DNA of 64,000 nt from an uncultured Alphaproteobacteria bacterium (lineage in GTDB: Bacteria > Pseudomonadota > Alphaproteobacteria > Micavibrionales > Micavibrionaceae): contig CALDTV010000009.1 of the NCBI GenBank assembly GCA_937923625.1, positions 1 through 64,000 on the forward strand, written 5' to 3'. Numbering within the stretch: the stretch's first letter is position 1; each line of letters starts with the position of its first letter. A model generated the notes under the pieces. It searched no databases, was not told the origin of the DNA, and saw nothing but the letters and a program-made list of their open reading frames with translations. Positions 44,395-52,625 of the stretch are shown piece after piece. A program made the position numbers and the translations under genes.

Positions 44395-45000
44395 TTAACC
44401 TCGAAACTGTTGGGCATCTTTCAAGAAATTTTGAAACCCTTTTGTCTCCAAAAGCTCAGGCCCACATAAAAATTCAATATCGCGAAGATCTCCATGATCT
44501 TCTCTGGCAGAAATAATAAAAATACCATGTAATACGTCTTCAGACCGAAAATCTTGCTGAACATGCTCAATGAAATCAACTCCCCCTGTTTTTGGACGTT
44601 CATCAATACAAATATAATCACGTATAATTGATGTAGGGTTTGCTAGGTCTGCTCTGCACATATGCCCAAAATCAGGATCATTTCCCGCGATTTGATCATC
44701 ACGGTTTGAATCTATTTTTATAAAATTCTTAGCTTCAGCAAATATGGCTTTTACGAAGCTACTTTTTCCCATACCTGATAAAGCGAGCATACCTATTCTA
44801 ATGGTATTACGCTTAATATTGCTTGGATGGTTATCTAAACGCACAACTTGCGCAAAATGCCGCGCCAGCTCAATCGTTTCTTCAAGATTATTCGTTCTAA
44901 AGCGAAAGGACTCAGCTTGTCCACCTGTAAACTTATATCGCCAATCCGTTTCTTGAATTTGCTTATTAAGTTTTTACGCAGGCTTACCATTACTAAACAT
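44395..45000 (-). pseudogene. TsaE-like P-loop gene, frameshifted near its start
   Basis: From the ATG at 45000 the frame holds eight codons, then an in-frame TAA at 44976-44974. After that the frame is open for about 190 codons to 44395. It contains a TsaE-type N-terminus (LEETIELARHFAQVV), a P-loop ALSGMGKSS, and VDFIEHVQ like the LVEWP element. A second ATG at 44990 begins MVSLRK in another frame. One additional A in the five-A run 44971-44975 would join it cleanly to KLNKQIQETDWRY. The gene therefore looks frameshifted by one base, or rescued by slippage, or is a homopolymer base-call error. The first Walker glycine is Ala. Confidence 0.6.
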
Positions 45001-45005
45001 CGCTT

Positions 45006-45034
45006 AAAGTAACGCAAATATATAATTATGTCAA
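45006..45034 (-). promoter_or_regulatory. TTGACATAAT-type promoter of the TsaE-like pseudogene
   Basis: TTGACA at 45034-45029 (minus strand) is followed by TAAT. A weak -10 (TACTTT, 45011-45006) is at 17-bp spacing. The ATG at 45000 lies 28 nt after TTGACA, and the more likely ATG at 44990 lies 38 nt after it. Confidence 0.45.
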
Positions 45035-45048
45035 ATAAAACTGACTAT

Positions 45049-46062
45049 CTACCGCAACCAAAAACCCATGCGTGTCATGACGTCATCCAACGTTGGGCTG
45101 GCCAAGGCGTTGGCTTTTTCGGCGCCAGCGGCCAAGATCTTGTCAATTTCGGTTGGATCGCTCATTAAATCATTCATTCGCGCTGTTATCGGGCCAAGCT
45201 TTGCAACCGCCAAATTAGACAACGCCGTTTTAAGCGCAGAGAATTGCTGCCCGCCAAATTGGTTCATAACTTGCTCTTTGCTTTGGTCATTCAACGCGGC
45301 GTAAATACCGATCAGATTCATCGCTTCGGCGCGTCCCGCCCCTTCCGCATCATTGGCAGGAATAGGCAGCGCATCAGTCTTGGCTTTTTTAAACTTATTC
45401 GCAATCACATCGGCATCATCAGTGAGGTTAATGCGCGTCATATCGCTCTCCGCCGATTTACTCATTTTTTGCGTACCATCCCGCAGGCTCATGACACGTG
45501 TTGCTTCCCCCGTAATCACAGGATCAGGCAGGGGAAAGAATTCCTCGCCATCACAATATTTTTGATTAAAGCTTTGGGCAATGTCGCGCGCCAATTCCAA
45601 ATGTTGTTTTTGATCATCACCAACGGGAACGTGCGTGGCTTTATAAACCAAAATATCTGCCGCCATCAAAACAGGATAACCATACAGCCCCAGCGAGGCT
45701 TTTTCTTTATTCTTACCCGCCTTTTCTTTGAACTGCGTCATACGGTTTAACCATCCCATTGGCGTTTGCGTCATGAACAACCAGCTAAGTTGCGAATGCG
45801 CCGGCACCGCGCTTTGGGCGAAGATATAAGAACGCTTTGGATCAACCCCCGCTGCAATATAAGCCGCCGCCGTCTCCCGCGTCGCATTGCGGAGCGCTTG
45901 CGCGTCGTGCGGCACAGTGATCGCGTGCAAATCCACGACGCCATAAAGGCATTCTGTTGCCGCTTCGTCTTGCAAATTCACCCAATTACGCAACGCCCCC
46001 AGATAATTCCCCAATTGGAGTCTATTGGTCGGCTGCATGCAGGATAAAATACGCTTGCTCAT
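45049..46062 (-). CDS. trpS: Tryptophanyl-tRNA synthetase
   Basis: TrpS charges tRNA-Trp. The 337-residue class I synthetase has the HIGH-equivalent motif QPTNRLQLGNYLGALRNW at the N-terminus and KMSKSAESD as the KMSKS loop near residue 200, with standard length. AGAGGG precedes the ATG. It is 19 bp downstream of murJ on the same strand, so the two are probably co-transcribed, as in other alphaproteobacteria. Confidence 0.97.
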   Translation of the reverse strand: MSKRILSCMQPTNRLQLGNYLGALRNWVNLQDEAATECLYGVVDLHAITVPHDAQALRNATRETAAAYIAAGVDPKRSYIFAQSAVPAHSQLSWLFMTQTPMGWLNRMTQFKEKAGKNKEKASLGLYGYPVLMAADILVYKATHVPVGDDQKQHLELARDIAQSFNQKYCDGEEFFPLPDPVITGEATRVMSLRDGTQKMSKSAESDMTRINLTDDADVIANKFKKAKTDALPIPANDAEGAGRAEAMNLIGIYAALNDQSKEQVMNQFGGQQFSALKTALSNLAVAKLGPITARMNDLMSDPTEIDKILAAGAEKANALASPTLDDVMTRMGFWLR

Positions 46063-46081
46063 TTTATGGTTTTTCCCTCTA

Positions 46082-47635
46082 TCATTTATTTTTAACTAAA
46101 TATTTCTTAAACTCGCCAATACTGACGGCCTTGGTTGTGATAACGGCTGCGGCGTAGGTGATCAAGCCCAAAGTAACAAGACCGCCTAACGTCAAAATCT
46201 TCGCCAACTCACCCTCGCGCACAAAATCGCCTAAATACTTGTCAACAACCAACAGCACAACCGCCATTAATAAGGTTGAAAAAATAATTCTAAAAATAAC
46301 AGATTTAAACCGCTTATCGAATTGAAGATTAACTTGCCCCTTTAACCCACGATGCAGCAAATATAGTTGCAACCAGCCCACAAGCCCCGTGGATAAGGCA
46401 ATCCCCGCGACACCAAAATCAAACACCAACACCAAAATTAAACTTAGCGCGATATTAATGAGCGTTGTCACAACTGAAATCTTCACAGGGCTCATTGTGT
46501 CTTGCTGTGACCAATAGGCCGTAGAGAATACTTTAACCGCAATATAAGCAGGCAAGCCCACCGCATAGCCCATCAATACCGTTGCCGCAATGGCGGTATC
46601 ATCAGCCGTAAATTCACCGCGTTGAAATAATGTCCCAATTAATGTTTCTGGCATCACGAACAAGGCCGCCGCGGCGGGAAGCGCAAGCAACAAGCAAATC
46701 TCTAACGCGCGGTTGAACAAATGTTGCGTGCGCTCCGCATCCTTGGCGGCGACGGCTTTAGACAGCATCGGCAACAACGCTGTGCCCACCGCAATCCCCA
46801 CCATCCCCAACGGTAATTGATTAAGCCTGTCCGCATAATATAAATAAGAGATCGAGCCACTTGCCAACATCGAGGCAATAATTAAATCCGCGAACAGATT
46901 AATATGCATGACCCCTGCCCCAATAACCCCTGGGCCCATTAAGCGAAACAGCTTTTTAATATTGGGCGTAAATTCAGGTTTTTTAACACGAATGCGCAAA
47001 CCTGCTTTTTTGATATGCCAGACAAGCCATAAAAACTGCGCCGCCCCTGCCAACGCTATCCCATATGCCAAAGCATGCCCAACAGTCGCGCTAAAAGATG
47101 TAAAGCAAAGCAATGCAATAATAAGACAAAGATTAAAAAAGATCGGCGCGGCAGCAAAGGGCGCGAAACGATTATGCGCGTTTAAAACACCCCCTAATAA
47201 CGCCGTAAGCGACATCAACAATAAATAAGGAAATGTCACACGGCTCAATTCCACCGCCAAATCAAAGCGCAATTCATCCCCACGAAAGCCTGGCGCAATG
47301 ATCGATATAATCGCTGGCATCGCCACAATCGCCAGCATGGTGAACAGCACCAAAAACAGCATCATCACAGAAAACGCGTTGGAAGCAAACAAAGACGCGC
47401 CTTCTTGATCTTTTTGCCCTAATTTCTCTGAATAAAGCGGCACGAACGCCACACTAAATGCACCCTCGGCGGTCACACGACGGAAAAAATTGGGCAGCTT
47501 CAACGCCACAAAAAACGCATCTGCAATGGGGCCTGCGCCCAAGATAGCCGCGGTTAAGATATCACGGACAAAGCCCAAAATACGGCTCACCCCCGTTAAC
47601 CCCGCCACCGTCGCCATCGCATTTATTAATTTCAT
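46082..47635 (-). CDS. murJ: Lipid II flippase MurJ
   Basis: MurJ moves lipid II across the inner membrane for peptidoglycan synthesis. The 517-residue protein has about 14 membrane helices and MviN-family motifs: TGVSRILGFVRDILTAAILGAG at the start, the FFRRVTAEGAFSVAFVPLY charged loop, and the pore arginines nearby. An AAAGGG ribosome binding site lies just upstream of the ATG. A short CTCCGTGACCT repeat is found in the leader. trpS follows. Confidence 0.96.
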   Translation of the reverse strand: MKLINAMATVAGLTGVSRILGFVRDILTAAILGAGPIADAFFVALKLPNFFRRVTAEGAFSVAFVPLYSEKLGQKDQEGASLFASNAFSVMMLFLVLFTMLAIVAMPAIISIIAPGFRGDELRFDLAVELSRVTFPYLLLMSLTALLGGVLNAHNRFAPFAAAPIFFNLCLIIALLCFTSFSATVGHALAYGIALAGAAQFLWLVWHIKKAGLRIRVKKPEFTPNIKKLFRLMGPGVIGAGVMHINLFADLIIASMLASGSISYLYYADRLNQLPLGMVGIAVGTALLPMLSKAVAAKDAERTQHLFNRALEICLLLALPAAAALFVMPETLIGTLFQRGEFTADDTAIAATVLMGYAVGLPAYIAVKVFSTAYWSQQDTMSPVKISVVTTLINIALSLILVLVFDFGVAGIALSTGLVGWLQLYLLHRGLKGQVNLQFDKRFKSVIFRIIFSTLLMAVVLLVVDKYLGDFVREGELAKILTLGGLVTLGLITYAAAVITTKAVSIGEFKKYLVKNK

Positions 47636-47651
47636 AGCACCCTTTTAAAGA

Positions 47652-47674
47652 GACCGTAGAGCGAGGTCACGGAG
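47652..47674 (-). repeat. Short dispersed repeat (CTCCGTGACCT) upstream of murJ
   Basis: On the minus strand CTCCGTGACCTCGCTCTACGG lies 17 bp before the murJ ATG. The same 11-bp core, in the opposite orientation, lies before ubiE at 47853-47863. Confidence 0.5.
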
Positions 47675-47852
47675 TTTTTATTGTTGTCATAGGATTTAAA
47701 GTATTAGGTAAAGTTCCAGATAGTCAAACCTATTCGGATGAAGTCAGACCTGCTCCTCAGCCCCTCGTTGCGAAAAACGGTTAAACGACAACGTCGAATA
47801 CAAAGTATTTATCAAGCAGGACAATCGCTGTCTGGCTAAATTTTCTAAAATA

Positions 47853-47863
47853 CTCCGTGACCT
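47853..47863 (+). repeat. Short dispersed repeat (CTCCGTGACCT) upstream of ubiE
   Basis: CTCCGTGACCT precedes the ubiE ATG by 27 bp in gene orientation. It is a perfect inverted copy of the murJ-leader element, so the two divergent genes carry the same motif in their own leaders. Confidence 0.5.
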
Positions 47864-47890
47864 TTACTTTCTTCATGTTAAAATACTCTC

Positions 47891-48703
47891 ATGCATAAAG
47901 AATATTTAAACCCCGAAAGCACGCAATTTGGGGAACGTGATGTCTCACCAGAGGAGAAAACCGCCGCTGTGCGCGGTGTGTTTGATAGTGTTGCGGATAA
48001 CTATGACATCATGAATGACCTGATGTCGGGCGGCGTGCACCGCCTTTGGAAAAATCATTTGATCCGTAAAATCCGCCCGCAAGCAGGTTTATCCTATTTA
48101 GATGTCGCGGGTGGTACGGGCGATATCGCTTTTAGAATAAAAAGCGCCGTTGAAAAAAATGCGCAGAACCTAAACACATCGTCTCGCCCTCGCGTTTGCG
48201 CACATGGTGAGACACAAATAACATTATGTGATTTAAATTGGGACATGCTTCGCGTGGGGCGTGACCGCGCGGTGGATCGTGGGTGGCTCAATAATTTTCA
48301 ATGGACCACGGGAAATGCGGAATCACTCCCCGTTCCGTCAAACAGCATTGATGTTTACACCATCGCTTTTGGATTGCGCAATGTGACCCGAATCGATGAT
48401 GCCTTAAAAGAGGCTTTTCGGGTTCTAAAAACTGGGGGAAGATTCTATTGCCTTGAATTTTCTCATGTTGATAACCCTTTAATACGCAAAGCCTATGATG
48501 TTTTCTCTTACCAAATGATCCCCCAAATTGGGCAAGCCGTCGCAAAGGATCGCGATAGCTATCAATATTTGGTTGAATCTATCCGTAAATTCCCCAAACA
48601 ACGTGCTTTGAAAGCACGAATGGAAATTGCAGGCTTTAAAAAATGTGCTTTTGAGAACTTGAGCTTCGGGATTTCGGCCATTCATTCAGGAATAAAAGCC
48701 TGA
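47891..48703 (+). CDS. ubiE: Ubiquinone/menaquinone methyltransferase UbiE
   Basis: UbiE is the C-methyltransferase of ubiquinone synthesis. The 270-residue protein has the family signature GVFDSVADNYDIMNDLMSGG, the SAM motif LDVAGGTGDIA, and the late motif GGRFYCLEFSHV with YQYLVESIRKFP. The length is a little above the usual 250. It is divergent from murJ with a 255-bp gap. No ubiB or coq gene is adjacent. Confidence 0.97.
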   Translation: MHKEYLNPESTQFGERDVSPEEKTAAVRGVFDSVADNYDIMNDLMSGGVHRLWKNHLIRKIRPQAGLSYLDVAGGTGDIAFRIKSAVEKNAQNLNTSSRPRVCAHGETQITLCDLNWDMLRVGRDRAVDRGWLNNFQWTTGNAESLPVPSNSIDVYTIAFGLRNVTRIDDALKEAFRVLKTGGRFYCLEFSHVDNPLIRKAYDVFSYQMIPQIGQAVAKDRDSYQYLVESIRKFPKQRALKARMEIAGFKKCAFENLSFGISAIHSGIKA

Positions 48704-48895
48704 AATATCATTTTCCCTAATAAATTCGGTATAATTTTCATATTTCTTGAAAAATATGTTGCAATTCTTCTCCAACTTCTCTTAATTAGGCAAAATCTAT
48801 TATATGAAGGTTAATTTCGTACAGGGTGGGAAAAACACTTCGTGCTAAAAGAACAATAAATAATTATTTGAGTTTACATAGGAAGGAAATATCAA

Positions 48896-49612
48896 ATGAA
48901 CAATAACGTTTTAAAATCAGTCTTTTTTGCGGCTGTTGTATTGGTTGCGGGTATCGTTGCCATGCAAGTCGTATATAACAACGTATCAGACGGTGAAGCA
49001 GGTGGTTTAGCCTCTATCGCTCCTGCAGCGGGTAACGCTATGGGTAAAATGGGTGATGCCGTAGGAAACGCAAGCGACAGCATCAAGAATGCCGCAACTG
49101 GCGCAATCGATGCAACAACTGAAGCAGCCTCAAACGCTGTTGATTCTGCTGCAGAAGCAGCGGGTGGCGCAATTGACGCCGCTGCTGAAGCAACGGGCGG
49201 TATCGCAAGCGCAGCAACTGATGCAGCATCAAATGCTGTTGAGGGTGCAAAAAACATGGCATCTGATGCTGTTGACTCAGCTGCCGAAGCAACAACAAAT
49301 GCAGTTGATGCCGCAAAGACTGCAGCGTCTGACGCTGCGGATGCTGCGAAAGAAGCCGTAAGTGCTGACACAGCGGCAACTGATGCGGCTGTTGCTGCGA
49401 CTGACGCTGCTGACGAAGCTGCTGCTGCTGCTGAAGAAGCGACATCTGCTGCAAAAGAAGCTGCCGCTGCCGCTGAAGAAGCTGCAAGCCAAGCGCCTGC
49501 TGCTGGTGAAGCTGCGGATGCTGCACAAGAAGCTGCTGAAGCTGCGAAAGAAGCTGCTCAGGATGCAGCGACTGGCGCAATGGATGACGCTAAAAGCTCA
49601 ATCGGCATGTAA
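48896..49612 (+). CDS. Alanine-rich repeat protein with N-terminal anchor
   Basis: The 238-residue product has one N-terminal membrane segment or signal (VFFAAVVLVAGIVAMQVV). About 190 residues of Ala/Asp/Glu-rich repeats follow, with periodic DAA, EAA and AAT units that should form a long amphipathic helix. This resembles LEA-like, apolipoprotein-like or S-layer-linked low-complexity proteins, and is probably periplasmic and anchored. AGGAAGG precedes the ATG and a strong terminator follows, so it is a single-gene unit. The sequence is too simple to assign a family. Confidence 0.75.
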   Translation: MNNNVLKSVFFAAVVLVAGIVAMQVVYNNVSDGEAGGLASIAPAAGNAMGKMGDAVGNASDSIKNAATGAIDATTEAASNAVDSAAEAAGGAIDAAAEATGGIASAATDAASNAVEGAKNMASDAVDSAAEATTNAVDAAKTAASDAADAAKEAVSADTAATDAAVAATDAADEAAAAAEEATSAAKEAAAAAEEAASQAPAAGEAADAAQEAAEAAKEAAQDAATGAMDDAKSSIGM

Positions 49613-49676
49613 TGTTTGTTGCGTTCTTCGCCAAAGCGTAAGGACGTAATTTACAACATCATTGATTAAAAATTCT

Positions 49677-49710
49677 AAAGCCTCGCTTATATTTCAAGCG
49701 GGGCTTTTTT
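49677..49710 (+). terminator. Terminator after the alanine-rich gene
   Basis: AAGCCTCGCTT and AAGCGGGGCTT form a stem with one G-T wobble, followed by six T residues, 64 bp after the stop. Confidence 0.9.
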
Positions 49711-49833
49711 CTGGGAAAATATTACCCTTTAGCTATAACGGCATTTATACATCGCGCCGCCTATGCTCATATAAAAATATCTACCCCGCTAGACTCCGTT
49801 TAAGGGAACAGCCATTTTTAAAAACCCATGTTT

Positions 49834-49852
49834 ATCCGTGTTCATCTGTGGT
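49834..49852 (+). repeat. Short dispersed repeat (TCCGTG type) upstream of coaBC
   Basis: ATCCGTGTTCATCTGTGGT lies 12 bp before the coaBC ATG in the same orientation, matching the elements before fumC and gcvH. Such repeats are common in some bacterial genomes; their role is not known to me. Confidence 0.55.
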
Positions 49853-49864
49853 AAAAATTAGCCC

Positions 49865-51085
49865 ATGTTAACAGGCAAACGTATATTACTGATTATCTCT
49901 GGTGGGATCGCAGCGTATAAATCGCTGGAGCTTATTCGTGGACTTAAAAAATCTGGCGCGTCCGTGCGGTGCATCGTGACACAAGGCGGTCAGCAATTTG
50001 TCACTCCCCTCTCCGTTGCCGCCCTTGCCGAAGAACAGGTTTTTACTGATCTCTTTTCCCTGAAAGATGAAAGTGAAATGGGTCATATCCGTCTCTCGCG
50101 TGAAGCAGATTTGGTCGTTGTCGCCCCTGCCAGTGCCAATATCATGGCGCAAATGGCGCATGGGTTAACGGAGGATTTAGCCTCCACAACGCTTTTGGCT
50201 ACCAACCGCCCCGTCATGATTTGCCCTGCCATGAACCCCATGATGTGGCAACATGATGCCACGCAAGATAATCTTAAAACACTTCAATCACGCGGCATAA
50301 ACATCATCGCCCCCGCCGATGGCGACATGGCCTGCGGCGAAGTCGGTACAGGGCGCATGCGCGAACCAGAAGAAATTTTAACCGCTATTACCGCATATTT
50401 TCAAGATAACAGACCCCTTGCAGGCCTAAGCGCATTGGTCACCAGCGGCCCCACCTATGAGCCCATTGACCCTGTGCGCTTCATTGGCAATCGCTCCTCT
50501 GGAAAGCAAGGGCACGCTATTGCCGCCGCGCTGAAATCTGCTGGCGCTGCTGTGACTCTGGTGACGGGTCCTGTGAACCTGCCTGCCCCGCAAGGGGTTA
50601 AAACAATTTCCGTGCAAACCGCCCAAGAAATGTTAAAGGCTTGCGAAAATGCGCTGCCCTGTGACATCGCCATCTGCGCCGCCGCCGTATCAGATTGGCG
50701 CGTTAAAAAAGCCGCCGACCAAAAAATAAAAAAGGGGGCAGATAAGTCCGCGCCTACACTCGAATTCATTGAAAATCCAGATATTTTACAAACCATCGCA
50801 ACCCACAAAAACCGCCCCGCCCTTGTCGTTGGGTTTGCCGCAGAAACAGAAAATCTTATTGAAAACGCCCAAGCAAAATTAACCAAAAAATCCTGTGATT
50901 GGATCATCGCCAACAACGTCGGTGATCACGATATTTTTGGCCAAGATCAAAACCACGTCAGCCTTATCACCACCGAAAAAGTAACCGACTGGCCGCCAGC
51001 CAACAAGGAAGCCATTGCGCGGGACATCGTAGAAGAAATTATCCATCATTTCGTTAACCTGAAAATGATTGAAGCCGCGGAGTAA
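49865..51085 (+). CDS. coaBC: Bifunctional phosphopantothenoylcysteine decarboxylase/synthetase
   Basis: CoaBC makes 4'-phosphopantetheine precursors for coenzyme A. The 406-residue protein has the N-terminal FMN-dependent decarboxylase half (SGGIAAYKSLELIRGL, PAMNPMMW) and the C-terminal synthetase half (TSGPTYEPIDPVRFIGNRSSGKQG, ending in a KIKKG lysine region). The length is typical. dut follows 43 bp later, the usual coaBC-dut pairing. Confidence 0.97.
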   Translation: MLTGKRILLIISGGIAAYKSLELIRGLKKSGASVRCIVTQGGQQFVTPLSVAALAEEQVFTDLFSLKDESEMGHIRLSREADLVVVAPASANIMAQMAHGLTEDLASTTLLATNRPVMICPAMNPMMWQHDATQDNLKTLQSRGINIIAPADGDMACGEVGTGRMREPEEILTAITAYFQDNRPLAGLSALVTSGPTYEPIDPVRFIGNRSSGKQGHAIAAALKSAGAAVTLVTGPVNLPAPQGVKTISVQTAQEMLKACENALPCDIAICAAAVSDWRVKKAADQKIKKGADKSAPTLEFIENPDILQTIATHKNRPALVVGFAAETENLIENAQAKLTKKSCDWIIANNVGDHDIFGQDQNHVSLITTEKVTDWPPANKEAIARDIVEEIIHHFVNLKMIEAAE

Positions 51086-51128
51086 GACTTATATAGTCCA
51101 ATTAAATTTATAATAAGAAAGTAACAAG

Positions 51129-51587
51129 ATGCCTGATGCTATCAAAATTGAACTGACCCCCATGGAGCACGCGGTTGGCTTAAACCTGCCAACTTATGCA
51201 ACGGAACAATCCGCGGGCATGGATCTCACCGCCGCCCTTGAAGAAGCCATCGAAATTGGCCCGGGTGATCGGATGTTGATCCCCACGGGTCTCTCCATCG
51301 CCCTACCTGATGGTTATGAAGCACAAATTCGCCCCCGCTCTGGCCTTGCGCTAAAACATGGCGTCACGGTGCTTAATTCCCCAGGAACGATTGATGCGGA
51401 TTACCGCGGTGAAATCGGCGTGATCCTCGCTAATCTGGGCAAAGAAGAATTCACGGTTGAACGCGGCATGCGCATCGCTCAAATGGTTATCGCCAAACAC
51501 GCCAAAGTCGAATGGGAAGTCGTCGAACTCCTAGAAGAAACCAACCGCGGCACAGGTGGTTTTGGCTCTACAGGGACAGGCGGGTAG
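51129..51587 (+). CDS. dut: Deoxyuridine 5'-triphosphate nucleotidohydrolase
   Basis: Dut hydrolyses dUTP to dUMP and keeps uracil out of DNA. The 152-residue trimeric enzyme shows its five motifs, including [30 protein letters not shown] and the C-terminal [10 protein letters not shown] arm. It is in the coaBC-dut unit. Its last 20 bp overlap the end of a minus-strand gene. Confidence 0.97.
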   Translation: MPDAIKIELTPMEHAVGLNLPTYATEQSAGMDLTAALEEAIEIGPGDRMLIPTGLSIALPDGYEAQIRPRSGLALKHGVTVLNSPGTIDADYRGEIGVILANLGKEEFTVERGMRIAQMVIAKHAKVEWEVVELLEETNRGTGGFGSTGTGG

Positions 51588-52521
51588 GTACAGGCGGCAT
51601 AAGATAATCACGGTGAAGTTTCGTACCATTATAATCAGGACGTTCAGACCTTCTCCAATCACTGACTACCGCCCTTAATTTTCTAAACATATTTCCATCG
51701 TTTTCACGGGGTAGGTCTTGCGTCCAGCTTTCCACATTAGACCATAATGACCTTAATCCCTCTCTTTTATCCTCTCCACTAAGGTTTTGTACATCCCAAA
51801 ACATTCTTCGCAAAGGTTGATGTCTGTTAAATTGTTGCATCCACGGTTCCAACGTTGGATTGTCGCCATAAACTTTTAACAAGACATCCTGCACGCCATC
51901 TGCATTATTTACACTAGAATTATTAAGCCATTGCGCCGCTAATTCTTGCTTTAATGCTCTTATTTCTGGGCATATAGTGCGATTATATTCCGCATCTACG
52001 TCAATGAATATTGGAAGGTCTCCATCAAAAGCGGTATTGGCTTTTTCAATCATATCACCGGACATCTGTTTAGAACCCGCCACTATTTCTAAAAACTCGA
52101 ATTTATCATGAGATTCAGGCGTTTCAGGTGATAATTTCTCCCCTGCATAAACGCAAGTCGTTATGCCTGATGGAACATCTGTTGCCCACCACAATGGTTG
52201 AGAAAAACAAGGATGAATAAGGTCAACAGGATTGTGATTTGTCCCAACCTTAATAACAATTCCGTGATTTTTTAAAAATAATAAGTCATATTTTTTTCCA
52301 ACAAGAAAATCTTGAGGCCGATAAGGCAAGCCAATATCTGAAAGATGTGTTTTTATGACGCCATGGTGATCGTAAATGTGATTAAGCTCGCGGTAATGAT
52401 TCTTGTGCGGCTTATAGTCTGTCTGACAAAGACCATATTCAATAGGCGTGGCATAACTATCCCATATATTAGGAGTAGCGGCGACAATAGGTATTTCAGA
52501 ACTCGAAACAATTAAACTCAT
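51568..52521 (-). CDS. Unknown 317-residue protein, leaderless promoter
   Basis: The protein has no signal peptide or membrane helix. It contains several Trp- and Pro-rich stretches ([28 protein letters not shown]) and a basic C-terminus. I do not recognise a domain. Its stop lies inside the last codons of dut (20-bp convergent overlap). The TTGACATAAT promoter core ends 29 nt before the ATG, predicting a leaderless mRNA like that of the 3800 gene. It is another single, AT-rich, convergent gene added at the 3' end of a housekeeping unit. Confidence 0.65.
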   Translation of the reverse strand: MSLIVSSSEIPIVAATPNIWDSYATPIEYGLCQTDYKPHKNHYRELNHIYDHHGVIKTHLSDIGLPYRPQDFLVGKKYDLLFLKNHGIVIKVGTNHNPVDLIHPCFSQPLWWATDVPSGITTCVYAGEKLSPETPESHDKFEFLEIVAGSKQMSGDMIEKANTAFDGDLPIFIDVDAEYNRTICPEIRALKQELAAQWLNNSSVNNADGVQDVLLKVYGDNPTLEPWMQQFNRHQPLRRMFWDVQNLSGEDKREGLRSLWSNVESWTQDLPRENDGNMFRKLRAVVSDWRRSERPDYNGTKLHRDYLMPPVPTRLSL

Positions 52522-52526
52522 ACATA

Positions 52527-52556
52527 ATCATTAATGCAAATGAATGATTATGTCAA
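52527..52556 (-). promoter_or_regulatory. TTGACATAAT-type promoter of the 52521 gene
   Basis: TTGACA is at 52556-52551 on the minus strand, followed by TAAT. AATGAT at 52532-52527 (18-bp spacing) or TAATGA (17-bp) serves as -10. The ATG at 52521 begins five bases after the -10. Confidence 0.55.
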
Positions 52557-52625
52557 TATGAAGAACTGCTGTAAAACCTATAAAACCGCGTGACTTAAGC
52601 TGTCTCTCTGTTCTAATCTATCACT

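Noticed and set aside
47664-47863. Possible structured RNA bounded by 11-bp inverted arms between murJ and ubiE (6S-like)
   Set aside because: The arms are better explained as the same short repeat placed before two divergent genes. I could not fold a convincing 6S core, and no promoter or terminator frames it.
49083-49580. Minus- and plus-strand ORFs rich in Leu and Gln within the alanine-repeat gene
   Set aside because: They result from reading GCT/GCA repeats in other frames.
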